A stretch of DNA of 64,000 bases from Edolisoma coerulescens (taxonomy: Eukaryota; Chordata; Aves; Passeriformes; Campephagidae). Location: the NCBI GenBank assembly GCA_013397115.1, contig VWZW01000500.1, positions 981,699-1,045,698 of the forward strand, in the 5' to 3' direction. The translations under genes were made by a program, and so were the position numbers. The notes below the pieces were generated by a model. It was not told where the DNA came from. It made no database searches and worked only from the letters and a program-made list of their open reading frames with translations. The first letter of the stretch is position 1, and each line of letters starts with the position of its first letter. Positions 38,501 through 53,266 of the stretch are shown here, piece by piece.

Positions 38501-41500
38501 CAGGATCATTATAAACTTTTTCCAGTCTCTGCTTGGATCAGTTGTCCTTTCCAATGAATTTTGTACCCACTGAGGCTAGAAGTCCACATTTTGTTGTTCT
38601 CACCTCCTCTGTTCTCGATGACCTGCTTGCTACTGCTGTTCTTTTTCAAGCCTACCCTTCAAAAGGAGAACAGTTGGATTACACACTTCTGCTTACTGGT
38701 CTCTTTGAAAGGAAGCACTTATCTTTGTAGGAGAAAATCACCAGATTCTTCAAATACATTTTCATGAGATTACAAAATTTAAAAACTTTTCTCAGATACC
38801 AGTTCTGTAAACATGGTATTTTTTGAATATCAGGTGTAAGAAGAAATATTGACTACAATTGTCTACGCTACAATAGTAAGTTATTGTCGATCGAGTTATA
38901 CGAGCTGGTTTTGAGAGGGTTCCTCACATGATGAAGAGAATGGGCTCGTTGAACACTCAGGTTGTTCACAGCATACACAAGTGCTCCTGGACACAGTGTG
39001 TCACCTGCAGAGTGGGACTGAGCTTAATGAGGCAATTACATAAGGGTTTCACACTGCTGGTGTGACACCAGTGCTGCTGGGGAGGAAGGAAGCTGCCCTT
39101 CAGCTCTGAAATGTCAATACTTATTAACAGAGTTATCTTTAAATAAGATACTAAGTTTTATTCATGCTGAGAAAACAGCCAACTCACACGCTGGGAATTT
39201 TAAGCTGCGTGAAGAGTTATATTTTCTTTTTAATAGAGTCGGTAGTGTGAAAGAACTCAGTTATTTGTAGTAGACTGGGCAAAGAGAAAGTAGAAGTTGT
39301 CATATTTTGGAGGTGCAGTAGACCATACAGGAATTATTTAGGGAAATTGATGGGTACCTATATATCTGAAAAAGAATCAGGGAAAATCAGAATTGTTTAG
39401 GAGAAATACATATTTTTTGGGAAGAAATGAAATTTCTTTCCAAAAAATGTAACAGATGTGTACTGGTTGGAATTGAAAATTATACGGGAGAGTTTTGTAA
39501 GTGTAATTGAGAATAATTTTACATAGAGAGGTATCCTGCTGTCATGACTCACTTAGAATTTTTAGCTGCTGACTGAGGGTGTATTCATGTGATTCCTTGC
39601 TCTTGAAACTGCATCTTTGAGTGGCAGCCTGGCTATTTCCCCACTGTCTCAACATGACAGATTCAGCTGGTTTTGTACCTGCCACCAGTTTAGCACTGTA
39701 TCCTTGACAACTCATTGAAATGACACAAAATGAGATCCCCCAAGAAGCAGTACATGGAGCAAAGTATTGCACAAGCCCAAAAGGCTTGCATGGCTTATTA
39801 CATGCTGATCTTTTTCATGGAAGCTCTTTCAAGGTCCATGCTCCAGGTGACTGATTTGTGGCAGGGAGGAAGGAGGTTGGGTGGCTTCTCACCTTCAGTG
39901 ACTGACCCAGACATTGATGAGGGGGATTCGCAGGGATAGGCAGATCTCAAATTGTGATTTTATGAAATGTTCCTTAGGAAAATAAATGAATCAGCTTGTT
40001 AATTATCTGCATGAGATACCCATGAGAAACCCCACGAGAAGACAATTTTAAATCTTAAGTGATTCAGAAATTATATGTTTTATGTATGATTTCATCTGAG
40101 AGATTAATTTTTTTATATTCTGATGTATGAAGTATTCAACAATACAGCGACTGAATAATTTATTAATCTGAGAAACCATCCTTGCCTAATCCTGAAATAA
40201 ATAGATCCCACGGCTGTTGTTCATCTACTTGCTAGGATAGGCAGTTACACTTGATCTGCAGCTTTACCTAATGGATATCCAAGTTTGTTATATCTGGAAA
40301 TAAAAAAGAAACATTTCCTACTAAATATAAAAAGTAGGGTTATGCATTAGTAGTTGGGTTTTAGCAATTTTGTAGTATATTGAAACTCTACCCCTCTGTT
40401 GGCATAGAATCAACCACCTTAATTTATACATTGCTAGAGCTCCTTGATGTTGGCAGTTGTGCTTTCCTGGTGGTATTCCACTGCTGTCCTCTGACTGAGC
40501 ACTCTGTGACTAGAGACTCTAATACCTTGGTAAATTGGATACTTAATCACATTTGGAAAAGCATCACCCTTCACCTTTGAGTGGACCTCTTATTGGCTTT
40601 ATGAAATCATGAAGTTCAAAGACTCAGGAGTATGCATGCAGATAAGTTTAATGGTAACAATAAATGAGAATTGTTATCTTCATACTTCTCCCTTCATATT
40701 ATTGTTACCAGATGTGGCCAGAGCTAGTGGTGCCAATTTGGTCAGATTGCTTTGATAATTTTCTTGTTGCCAAGTAGTATGTATTTCTTGGTGGGATAAT
40801 CAGCAGTGGTATGTTTGAATATGAGTAGAATAAGTCCAACTTTAGAATGGAATCTGAATCTAATTCACTTCCTTCTAACACACCTGACTTTAATTTTTAA
40901 CGCCCAGCCAGGCACAGCGCTAAGATCAAAGTGAAACAAAGAGAAGGGAGTAAAGCAATTCTTGGAAAGTAAAAAGAAAAATGGCATAACATTGTGTAAT
41001 CTTTTTATATGAAAGAAATATTGCGCTTATTTACCATTCACTTAAGAATAAATCTGCAGTAAATTTGCTAAAGGTAATTATGCCAGCAAACCCCCTTACT
41101 TATCAGGGAGAAAAATCAGGCCCTCTCTATTTGTTGTCTGAGAGATGCCTTAATTTAGCAGCAGAAATCTGCATTAATGTCCCCAGAAAGGCATGGAGTC
41201 CTTTATTGCTCTGTGCTTAACCCCATGCCAAAGTCAGTGTACACCATAGGAACCTCTGCATGCTGCTCTCTGTAGAGCCTTCTGCTGATCTTGAGGGAGA
41301 AGCTGCTGAAGGTCCACAGGAATCTGTCAAGTCTTCATCTTAAAGCTTGTTGACAGACAGGATTGGGAGGGTGTTAAAGCATAATTTAAACTTGAGTGAG
41401 ATACATGCTGTGTCCTATGCCAAAATCTTTGTTTGTGGTAAAGTCTGAGATTTTGTCGTGGCTGTCATGGGAACCATAAATAGTTTGATTTGTATGTTTA

Positions 41501-44500
41501 TTTAATAAAGATCCATGACTTTTGAGATTCTTTGAATGTTGGGAGGTGGATGTGATAGTAAACAGCTGAACAAATGGGAAGAACTTCAAAGTATAGAAAC
41601 AGAATACAGTAATAGAAAACAGGAGCTTGCTAATTTAGGTGCAAAAGAGGTCATCCCTGTAAACTGTCCATGGGAGCTTGTCTTGTTGTGTTAGATTTAC
41701 AATAATTAGAATTACAAAAATTTCTTGCATGACATGGTGTTTATCAGTTCTCACTATTTTCACACTTCAACTGTTGTTGATTTCTGTATACTGTCACTTT
41801 ATGAAATTTAATATAATTCATCCTCTGTCTTGAAATTTTTGGATTGCAGCACCTTCCATGAGTCCTTATAAATCATTCCAGCTTTGTGGAGGGGAAAGAA
41901 GATACACCCATGGACAGGTAGCTCTGTCTCTGACAGTTCTGTAGCATTGAACTTGCCATCATTCAATCATTTAAAATCTCCAAACTGTCTATCATCTGAA
42001 TGGCAGACACTGAAAATGGAGGTGTTGTCAGACCACTCTGTAGCTTTATTGTTGAGTGATGCTCAAGTTTTTTAGGAGAATTTAAATTAAGTGCATGTTC
42101 TTAAGGAGAAAGCCTGATAAAAATTAATTTGTAATAATTCTAATGCTTGCAGAAGTAGAGAGATGAAGTAGTCAATCTGCGTAATACATTGATACAGCCA
42201 TCATCTCTAAAGGACTTCCAAGTGCTCTTAACTTCAAGCTCCTGACTCACCACTCTTGTGAGGATTTTATCCAGGGCCTGTCAAACCCCACCACGCAGAG
42301 TGGCACGTGGTTCAGGGAGTGAACATGAAGCTCAGTGGGAGAGAACTGCATCTGACAGTTGCTGAAACTTCTCATTGTCCAGCAAAGAAACATAAATCAG
42401 AGAAAAAAATATGACATTTTGGTATAGTACGAGTATGTCAGTGTCACTGACATTGTAGCAGCAGGTGACCTCCAAATGCATCTTTAGGATTTTCCTGTAA
42501 TTGCCAAAGGGACAGTGAGTGTTCTTCATAGATCCTTTTATCAGAACTTTTACAAGAAATAAAAAAACCTGAAGGAAGCCAAATGGATAAGGGTGGCTAA
42601 ATTGATTAATAAACTGTAGGCATCAGTGACCTAATGAAAAACTGATTCAAAGAGAAAAGTATTTCTGTGTCCTAGATGCACTTTATAAAAATTTTCCTTT
42701 ATTTTTGTGTAGTTGATGGTATTAGAGTGAGGCTAAGTTTCACGTACTGCTGGTTTTGAGGAGATACAAGATAAAGGAAATCCAGTGAATTTTCTTTTTA
42801 GAAAGGGACATTTTTCATACCAAAAGCAAGCTATCTCAAGCACAGAACCATATCAGATTACAGATTACTTCCTATTCAGACATTTCCATAAAAGCATTGC
42901 TGTCTTACCTTTGCTGCTATAGAGAAACTAAACTGTTCAGCAGATGTTGATTAAAGACATCCAAGTTGCTGCGTTTAACATTTCAGTTTAAGTTTAGTGG
43001 TGCTTTGATAGTTTATATGTAGAAAGACTGTGTCTGGCCTGCAGTAACTAATGGTGAAACTCAATATGTGCATTGTCTTTGGTGCAGCTATAGTGAAAAT
43101 ATTAAATTACATCTCAGAGTAACAAGAATCTGAGTTCTCTGATGAACATTTTGAACACTTCAACTCTTAATGGGTCTAAACCTATGTACATTTACCATAT
43201 GTTAATTTAGAATGATTTAGAAAAGACATCTCTCAAGAAAGGGGGCAGGGATCTGTTATCCTTCTGCAAAGCTTTTCTTTCACGTAAATGTATTCCACTG
43301 TCCCTTATATATGAATATAGATGGTTTCTGTAACCAAGGAGCTAAAAGGAAACTTTCCAATAGAAAGAATATTATTCTTTCTGATTAATTACTGCCTAAC
43401 CATTTTAGCTGCGCTGCTATGGGGTTTTTTTTCCTACTTTTTACCACTGGTACTTCAGGAAACTCATATAAAATAATACCATGTGAAACTGGATTCTCCA
43501 TTACAACCTTTTTAATGCGCTTTCTAGGGCCAGGGTGCTCTTACAGTAGAAATCAACATATCTGTATTGAATTCCTATATCCATTATTTCTAGTAGTGAG
43601 GGGACAGGGCTGTTATTTTTACTTTCAATGTATAATTTTTTTGCTATTATAGATTTCTAAAAATTTTTTTTCATTTAAAATAAATTTCAATTTTTAGGGC
43701 ATCCCTCCTCCCTTTTCAACCTTTCTGCCCCTTTATGCCTTAATTTGAGAGTAAAGTAGTATAAAGTTTAACATTTTTCCTCTGTTGAGTTTGATGAAGT
43801 ATTATTAAGTAGAATATTTTACAAGAAAACTGGGAAATAAGAGAATATTGGAAATCTCAAAAAAAATTGTAAGACTGTGGAAAGAGATATGTAATTAAGG
43901 ACTAAGTATGATTGAGCAGTTTTAAAGCACTGTAATTGCAATTTTTTTCCCTTAAGGTGTGAAATGTCTGTGATTTACAAGTTCTATGCAATTAATTTAT
44001 CATTTTGAATTAGGAGCAGCGCATTTATCTGAAAGTTTCTCAGTTAACAAAAGTATACTGGGATTTCTCTGTGTTCTGAAGCAATCAAATAAAACTGACA
44101 TTATCTCTCGAGTGAATTATCTGTCTGTACCTTTGAAGTCTTTATACCAAGTATGTTTAATATTGTCACACAGTTCTGTGTTAAAGGGATGTTGTGAAAC
44201 TGTTAGTGTAAGGAGATCTAAAATTACGGTTATAATGTAATTTATGGCCAGGTCTTCTGACAAAATTAGTTGTAGCATGCTGCAATTAGGCATTTGCTGT
44301 CTTCTGAATTGTGTATGGTCTGAGTTACACTGTCCTGCGGAACAGTGTGATGATGTTTAAATGTGCATTTGTTTTGCTTTTGTCTAGACTCTTGCATCTT
44401 TTATAGCTTTGCATTGGAATCAAAACTACAGGAGTTGTTTAAATGGGAAATGTATTGAGTTTCAAATTCAAACCTTACAAAGCATGTTAAATATATCTTT

Positions 44501-47500
44501 AAACTTTCCAGGAAAGGAAATAAAGGTATTCTTTTCTTTCACTCAAGCTGGTGATTTAAAGAGTAACCTTAAGCCATCAATAGAAATATATAGTGGTGTT
44601 AGTAAAAATAAAACAGGTATTTTGAAAGTGTTACAGTGCACATGTACATAAACAAAAGTATGAAGAATAGGCAAGAAAAACTGGGATACTACAAATTATG
44701 ATAGAGTTTAAATTTGGTGTCAATTCCTTAACTGGATTGCTTACATGAAGTATATGGTATTTCAGTGGAGCAGTGGGTTTCTAGATTTGAAATACTTTAT
44801 TATAAACCATAATTCTGGATTGAATATGAAAAAAAAATTAATCCAAGAGAGCAAGAAGAAAAGTGAAAAAAAGACTTTAGGTAATAAAAAAAGTTATTTA
44901 AGTTGATTGAAGAGCTATCAAAAAGAATAAAAACAACTGCAGTTAAGATGAGAGGGACTGGAGTGAGACTTGGAGTGAGAAGACTTTTATCTCACATATA
45001 ACTTTCTTCAGCATTTTAATTTAAAAAATATTCTTCAGTGTTTCAGTTGGGGAAAAACCCCCAGCCACCTTTGAATGCAGATGGGGAGAAGGAGATGATG
45101 ACCAGCCCAAAACGAAATTTAGAGTGTTAATGCCAGGAGGCTGAAGGCAGTGATTAATACAGTTTGGAGAAGTGTTTCAAACAGGATGTGGTAGTGAAAA
45201 TTGCCAATATTCTGTCTGCAGAAATAATGGGTAGTGGAGCAAAAGATGATAAGTGCTCTCTGAATGACTTTTGTGTCATCCCACCTGAAAAACCATGTGT
45301 GATTTCAGACATCTCGTGGTCAGAGGAGTGATGGAAATGTGAAAGTGTCCGACAAGAAGAATGATTGGAAACCTGTCGGGTTTGGGTATCTGTCTCAAGT
45401 CAGTAGAGCTTAGTTTTTTATTCTAACATTCTGAAGGTATAAGTATCACAAATGAGGATAGATTATTTTGGACAGTGTAAATCTTAGAAAATGAGTAGCA
45501 TGAAATCAGATTGACAAGGTCATCTATTAAGTGATTGGATAGCCTTCAAATGGGAAAGGAAATTCAATTACTGTAGGTTTTTCATTGATGGGTAACATAG
45601 GCAGTCCTGGAAAGGATCTTAGAGTATTGTAGTATGTTCCACTGCCCACAAGCAGGATTTGAAGGAGATTCCTACAGTGAATGAAAACATTGCTTTTTCT
45701 CTAGGGATTAAGTCAGGCTTCCAGCCTCTCCACATCACAACCTGCTCAACCTTTTCACTTTGAAATGAAGCAGTTTGTAAGGTTTCTGCCCGTTATTCAG
45801 AACTCAAGGTTATGGCTCTTTTCTGTAATAAAATTTTTTTTTTCTGGATATCTCTCTGTTTTCCTATCCTAGTAATTTTCCTAAGCATGTAAAATGACTG
45901 TATTGCTCTTTAATAACTACATTGATTTTAATAACATGTTATAAAGTGAAATAGTTTTAATTAAAAGTAAGGAAATAGGCTTTTTAGTGTTTTTCTGGTA
46001 ATACTTTCGATATCCAAACTAAATCTGCTTTCAGAACAGACTGGTCATCTATTTTACAGCTTATTTTGTTTTTCCTTTTCTATACATATATTTCCCTTCA
46101 TATATTTCTGTATTTTAAAGCACTGCACACAACATACACCTCTTGTTACTCCCTGTTCTTTTGATGTCTCTGTGTTCATTGCTCTGGAAAACTTCCCAAG
46201 CTACTGTTGAACCGGCTCCTACTCTCTTTCTCTAGCCTCTTGAGGTGCCTATTCTCACTCTATTTCTTTTGGAGCTTCCCTTTTCAGTGTTCCCTGTTGC
46301 CCAGCACTTGACTGTACATCTTGTCAGCTGCCTCTCTCTTCTCACCATCTGTTAACTTTTTTATGAGATGTGCTGTAACTTTTCAATCTGGGCAGAGTCC
46401 CCCAGGTCTTCCCAACTGATACAGACATAGTAGGAATGACAAGATACACGCTAAAAATCACATTCAACTTCAATGATCTGTATTAAAATTACAAGAATGC
46501 CAAAGTAGGTTTTTTTTTCCCTCCATGTGAATTTACATTACAGTATATTAAAGTATATGTACTTCTCTCACTGGCATATGACAAAATGGAGCATATTTTC
46601 GTGCAAAGCCTTCTTTAAAAATTCTTGTGTGAGCCAAGATAGCTTATTTTATAGGCATATACACAAAACAGTACAAAACTGGCCATGAGTAAAATATCAC
46701 CAGATGTTTTCAAGCACCAGAAAGGTAGGATTGAGCAGAAAGGTATGATTTTTCATGGTTAACTTTGATAAGTAGTTTAGGTGCTCTCAATCTGCAAATT
46801 GGGCTAGACTTCAAAAAAAGTTCCGTAATCAGCCTGTAACTCGTAAAATATTGTGAGATGTAGGTACCCAACCAACCCAGCTTGAAAATCTGGCCCGCAC
46901 ATATACAGACAGACATTGTAAGAAGCATTAGCTTGTTAAGAATGAATGTCTGCCTCTTGTCGTAAATGGAATTATGTGCTAGTCTATTTTGTATTTCTGT
47001 ATTTACTATCTGGAAAATACCTATTGCATTCTGAATTACATCACAGTAAATACATATAATGAGAGCAAAAGCTTTTCAATGGATGTCTCACAAGATTGTG
47101 AGTCCTGCTTAGAAGAGTCCAAGAGTCAAGCTGTTTTGTTCGGAGAATTTATTGGCCCCTGAGGAGAAGGAGACAGAGACTGAGTATTTCCAGATACACA
47201 AGTGGATATTATCAGCCCAGGCTTCTTTTGGCTAGCTTCCTGGTGAAGGTTAATTTTAGCATTAAGTTCCAGCTCTTTCTCAGCTGGAGTCTGGCAACAG
47301 AAGCCAAGCTTTCAGTCCAGGAGCTCCTTTCTGTGTGACAGCCTTCTCCTCTCTTGGCTCGTTTGCCCACTGACCTGCTTTTATAGCCCTGTAAAAGTAT
47401 CAGCTGACTTGAGGGCAGAGCTCTTCCCTAAGCAGCCCTGGGGGAGTTTTCTTCTGCTCTCTGTATGAAAACCCAGAGCACACCTCTTCTTTCTTAATGC

Positions 47501-50500
47501 TTGTTGAGTCCTCTGAATCCTTCCTGTACCTGTACCTTTGAATCCTGTATTATGGAAGGATCTAGAATCTCACAATAAGTAAAAATGGATGAACTATTTC
47601 CTTCAGTGACTGCACAATAAAACAAACATACCTGCTTGTTTTGGAAGAAGAAGAAAAAACACTTATCACTTTTGATCTCCAATTTTAGTTGCATTTGCTT
47701 CTATTTATTGATGCAATAGGATGCTCTCAGTTTCTGTGTGTACGAGACAGTAGGCTGATGTTTCCAATCATGGAATAAAGACAATTTTTGCCAATCACAT
47801 ATAACAGGTACTGACCAGAGAATATTACTGCATGTCCCAGTAAATGACGTATTTTTTTCCCTAGTCATCAACAGTTCATAGGTTCTTTTCCTTCTTTATA
47901 TATATTTTTTTCCTCTTTCCAAAATTATTTGGTATTTGTATTTTCTATTTACATAAACTTCAAATGCTATTGGGTTTTTTAATATACTGTAATAATACTT
48001 TATGCTTCTGTACTGTGCTGTTTTCCCTGAGATTTCTCTAATCCTCAGTTGATGCATTTAACAAACTGAATCATACGGAACAAATAATGACGTGGAAAAA
48101 TACTTGCACGTTATGTGAGTAGATCTTTGGATTCTACCACAGACTTAATTGCTTTCCTTAGCCTACTCTAGGAAAGTTTAATTACTGTGGAACATCTGTT
48201 CAGAAGCTTGATATCAATGTAAATTTCATTTCTACATTAATATAATTTTTTTGTGTTTGCAGCTTTATGACTATACTGTGGTGGATGTGTTGAGTAGACT
48301 ATCAAATGGATGGATAGTCAGAGTGAACATATGGGACTAAACTGTTTATAGCAAGAATGTCTTCTAGATCTTAAAATATTCCTCTATTCCTAAATTGCTT
48401 ACTCCTAAGGACAGAGATTTGTTGTAAGAAAATGTGACATTTCTAGTTAAGATACAATATAAAAGCAACTCTCAGTGCTGTTCAGGTGGCAGAACCCCAC
48501 AGCTGTGATTCTGCTATCAGTGTTAATTAATTGATCATAGGTTTTATACCTTTCCCTTCTTTTTGCCTATTCTATTTTCTTCATTTCATTCCTTGAAAAT
48601 TCCCATCTCCAGATATCAGCATCTGTGTAAACTTGCTTTTGTTTGCCTTGTATTTTCTTTATATTTGGTTGCTACTAGAGCTTTAGTCTTCAATTAGACA
48701 CCAATTAGAATTTGAAGCCTTATTTTGCTTAAACACTGTAAACTAACTTCCTCCTGGCCCAAAGCACTTGCTGCTACTTTGGAGACAATTTGCGTGTAAA
48801 AATCAGCAACTTCAAACCAAGGAAAAAGGAAGATGATGCTTCTGCATTGGATAAAATGTACACCACCGTGCGGATAATAATGTAAATGAGTGTATAGAAT
48901 GTAATAATTTATGCATATAGAATATAGATATAAAAATAATGATCAGCCATAAAATTAAGTTTTCAAACCCCACTATTAATCTGATTAACTGTGTGATCCT
49001 AACAGCAAAAATATGGGTTTAAAGTAGAAAAAGTGTTGTATTGAATTGCTGTAACTTTGTGGGGAAACAGTGCAAGTGTACATCAGGAAAAATGCTCTGA
49101 TTACTTTTTTTCATTCCTGATTTCCTATTCTGGTCTTATGTATATTTCTGTTTTTTAAGCTTGTCAAGTAGAGCAGGATTCAGAAGGATTATTTTCTTCC
49201 TGCTCGGATTAGGTTGGGAAGGTGGAATTACCAGCTCCTGCCACTGCTCCATTCTCTTGTCATCGAGTCGAGGCGAGGGCTGATGTCTGAAGCAGCACTT
49301 GCTCCGTTAGCTCCTTTGTGACAGTTGCTTTGCAGCTGCATTGTGGCACTTTGAGCTGTCCTCCTGAAGGCAGTTTGAGGTAAAAAGTCTCCAGACAGAT
49401 CGATCTTTTTTTGTGGAAACCTTGCAGACCTATTGAACTGGAGACTGCTTTCTCCTTGGGCACACACTGTATCCATCATTGGAAATGTTCTTTCACATAA
49501 CCTAAAGGGCTGAGTAATATTCATGGACAGCTTTAAAAATAACTTTACTTTCTCTGATTTAGTAATCCAGTAGGATTGACCTGGCCATGTGCTTTGGGCC
49601 ATCTAAAACTTCTGGTGTTTAAGAAAGCCTTGTGGGGCAAAACAATGTAAGAATATAGAGCTAAAAAGTACTCTTGAACCTTGAGGTATGTTGTAATCTG
49701 AAGTGAGTAAAATGTTGCTGTATTACTTCAATTTGGAAAATATAAATTTGCAAGGTAGTAACAGGAAGGCACTTTGGAAATATTTTAAATTGAGAACATA
49801 CTGTGTAATAGGCAGCTATCAGGAAGAAGCTTTATTCTTTTGAGACATAATCAAGCACTTTAGTGGATATTGGATCTGTGTACGGAATCCAAGAGTATTT
49901 TATCATGTCATCATAAGATTAACAAGCTTTTTTCCAGTTACGTTAGTAAAGCAGAAGATTAGTACAAATCTTACACTTTAATGAACATATTTAGCTGCAA
50001 GCAGCAGCCCCCTATTTTATAATATTTTAAGGAGTTTTATATTATAGGATAATTTTTTAACATCACATTTATTTTAATCTTTGGAATCTAAAAATATGTG
50101 ATTTTTTACTTTTGAAAAAATATTCCTAATTAATGCTTGTCTGTCTGCCTACTTAAAAAGAAGAAAAACAAAGTGAAGCTTACTGGCAATGGATGAGGAA
50201 GCACTTTTGGGGCAGTCTCTTTCAAGACGAAAGGCATTCTGCAATGTCAAACTGTTGAAGCAGAAATTGTCCTTCAATGGGCTCATTTTGTTAGTGGAAA
50301 TTCTGCTTAAACTAAGAACTGCATTTAGGTCATACCATGACTCTAAGGAAAATTTCCCCTCTCACTCCATAGACTGAAACTTCAAATAGCTTCCGTAAAG
50401 CCTGTTAATTTTAAAATATTTTATCTGATCTGATATTTAGTAACTGTACACCATTTGGTAAAAAAATTCTTGCTAAAACTCTATAGTGCTTTCCAAAAAC

Positions 50501-53142
50501 TGTACCTCCATATTAAGTCTGCTGTTACTACTCAGGTAGTAATATTTTTACAGTCATGGTAGGGCAAAGTGATTTCATTTTTTTCTGGGTGTTTTGTTAC
50601 AAATTAAGCATGCACACATCCACACATACCAAAAGGAGATGTTGGGATGTCTGTAGACATCTATTTTACTGAGTCACTACCAAAGCTGGTTTCATGTTCT
50701 GGGACATCCTGAGATGTTTCTGAAAAGGACCATATGAGCCAGAACATTTACCATGAGTCTTACTAATAACAATAAATTATGTGTAAGTAGCCATTTAGAG
50801 TTTTTCTGTTTGAACTATGCCATTTTTTTTTTCTGTTTTGATTAATTGTTACATTACTTTTGTCTTTTGTTATCTATGTCTATAAGGCAGAAGCTAAAGT
50901 CTGAAAATGAATACTGAGTTTTAAAGTAGTCATAGATAATGCTCATGTTGGATGAATGCTGTTTATTAAATCTCTTTTTTTTGTAATGCCATTACTTTTT
51001 TAAAGTAGACTGTAACAGTACTTGGGAAATTGTTTAGTAGGATTTGTTTTCTTCAAATACAATTTTTTTTTTTGTAAGTAATGCAAATGATACATACAAA
51101 AGTTCTGTTTTCTCCCCTGGGTTTCAATTTTAAATTTAAATCAAACGAATCTTATATTATTGATCTCCTTCACTGGAATTGATGTGGTCTGTGCTTCAAG
51201 ATGAAACAAATCTCCAAGACTTCTGCCTATAGAAATTTAGAATAGAGCAAAATGAACTTTAGGAGTAAAAAACCCCATTGTTCCAAAATACTTATTGTCT
51301 GAGTTATTTAAAACTCAAATACAGAACAGAGAGGGAAATACTTGCAGCTAAGTTTAAATATATGGCTTTATGGTTTCATTAGCTAGGCCCAAGAGGTCTT
51401 GGGTAATTTCTCTCTTACAGGTTCTTAAACTGTCTTATACTTTAATGTGTATCTCTGAAGGCTAATTGTTACAGCATGGAACATTTTCTTTGATTATATA
51501 ATTTTCTTGCAAGTTCCATGGTACAGTACCTTAATTTTGATAATGAAAGGAATTTTCTTTTGAGGACTTGGGTTACTGGAGAATTTGAAAGCCTGTCTGC
51601 GGGTGAGATTTAATTTAATCCCTTGAGTATTTAATAAGCATTCCTGAGACCGTCGCCAAAAGGTGACAAGATTAGCACTTGAGGTTTATTGACAGGATGC
51701 CTCATAGGAAAGACATTGATCTGTAAGGGTATTGTTTTAAAAGAAGGAATAAAGTCTGGCTTAAGCCCTGGGAATATCCACACTTTCTGAAATTCAGAAA
51801 GAATAGAGAAGTTTCTTTTCATCCTGGCACAGGGACATAGCAGTTCACAGAGGTAAGAAATAGATGTTGCCAGAACTTCACAGTAACTAACTTCCCATCA
51901 GAAAAAAAATATAAGTACTTGAGGATTAAGAAGGTCTTAACAGTCCTTGCCATAGACTGAATTCAGGCATGCTCAAAAGTCATTATTCAATAATAGAATT
52001 GTATCCTTACATACATGCTTGTACCCAAATATATGTGTGTGTTGGAGAATGACAGAGGTTACCAGAGGGTTTGTTGTTCTTTCTGGGTTTAAAAAACTCA
52101 GGAAGAACTAAATCATATCTTGTGTTCCAAGATTTTAGCATGTGAGACCGCTCAATCTCTTTGTCTGCTGTAATCTTTTGGAGAGAACTCTGTGATTAAC
52201 TGGTTGTAAAGTCTTGTCTGCATCAGTAGGTCTTTGCTAAGCCTGTGCCCATCCCAACAAACCAATACTCTGTGGTACTGATTCTGCTTTCACATACCCC
52301 AGTGTGGTCCTGTTCCCATCAAAGTATTTCCTTCAGTTTTATATAGCACAAATAGAAGAATAATTAGATCCTTTCCTCAAATTTTATCTATGGAGTATGT
52401 ATTGAGTGACTTATTTTAAAGCAGTTGTGATTCAATGGGGATGTTTTTAATTTGCTGCCTGTTCTCTTTTACCTCTGAGGAAAGAATTTTGTAAATGCTG
52501 AATAATTTTAGAACATGTTTTCTTGGTTAAGGCTTGGCTCATATTTTCAATTAGTTTTAAGAGGAAGGAAATCGTGTAAATGCTGTGGAATTCAGATAAG
52601 CACTGTGCATAGGAAATAAGTACTTTAATTTAGGGTGCCTAGAATTGGTAGGTCAAGCTGATGATGATAAAGGACCAGATCTTAACTATGTTTCAAAGGA
52701 CATGTAATCAATATTCACTCTCCTGTTTTATTTCCCTTTTACTTGAGAATTTGTTTTGGTGAAGCTGAAATGTGCAATTGCTTAAGTATTCCACAGGGTG
52801 TCATGAGGTAGTTGTTGGAATCATTAATACTTGGATGAAGTAAAGAAAGAAACATAGTGTGCAGTCCTCTGAATGCCAGTTAATGTAATTTTAGATGTGA
52901 CTAATACACATGCCATAAAATAAAAAGTTCTTAACTCATTAGCACATGTATCATGTTTCTGTATCTGTATAAAATATACACACGAAGAAAAATATTGCAA
53001 GAGGTCATTCACAAGAGTAAGCTATTCTATGTCAGGTCTTCCCAAAAAGACCCTTCTATATATTCCTTAGTACTTTATAGTTTACACAGCAAGTGGAATC
53101 TTTGGCTCATAGCAGTAATCTGATATACCAAACTAGGTATGT

Positions 53143-53156
53143 AAAAAAAAAAAAAA
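53143..53156 (+). repeat. A14 homopolymer with A/G-rich tail
   Basis: Fourteen A residues continue into a GAAGGAAAAAGTAAAA purine stretch. It is a simple repeat with no recognisable retroposed body upstream. Confidence 0.8.
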
Positions 53157-53245
53157 GAAGGAAAAAGTAAAAATGTACAAGCCTTTTATTTGCCATACTG
53201 TAAAGAATTTCTAATTGAATTGTGCTCCTCCAAATTCACTTTCAA

Positions 53246-53266
53246 ATTTTATTTTTATTTTTATTT
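53246..53266 (+). repeat. (TTTTTA)n simple repeat
   Basis: Three to four TTTTTA units occur in an AT-rich intronic stretch. Confidence 0.7.

Noticed and set aside
47100..47460. GC-richer block with TTTTATAGCCC as a possible LTR or promoter
   Set aside because: No terminal TG...CA with target-site duplication, no primer-binding site and no partner LTR were seen, so no call is made.
49228..49602. 124-codon minus-strand frame as a possible gene
   Set aside because: No recognisable domain, no splice context and an overlapping second frame on the same strand.
53143..53156. A14 run as the tail of a processed pseudogene
   Set aside because: No retroposed coding or LINE sequence could be recognised upstream.
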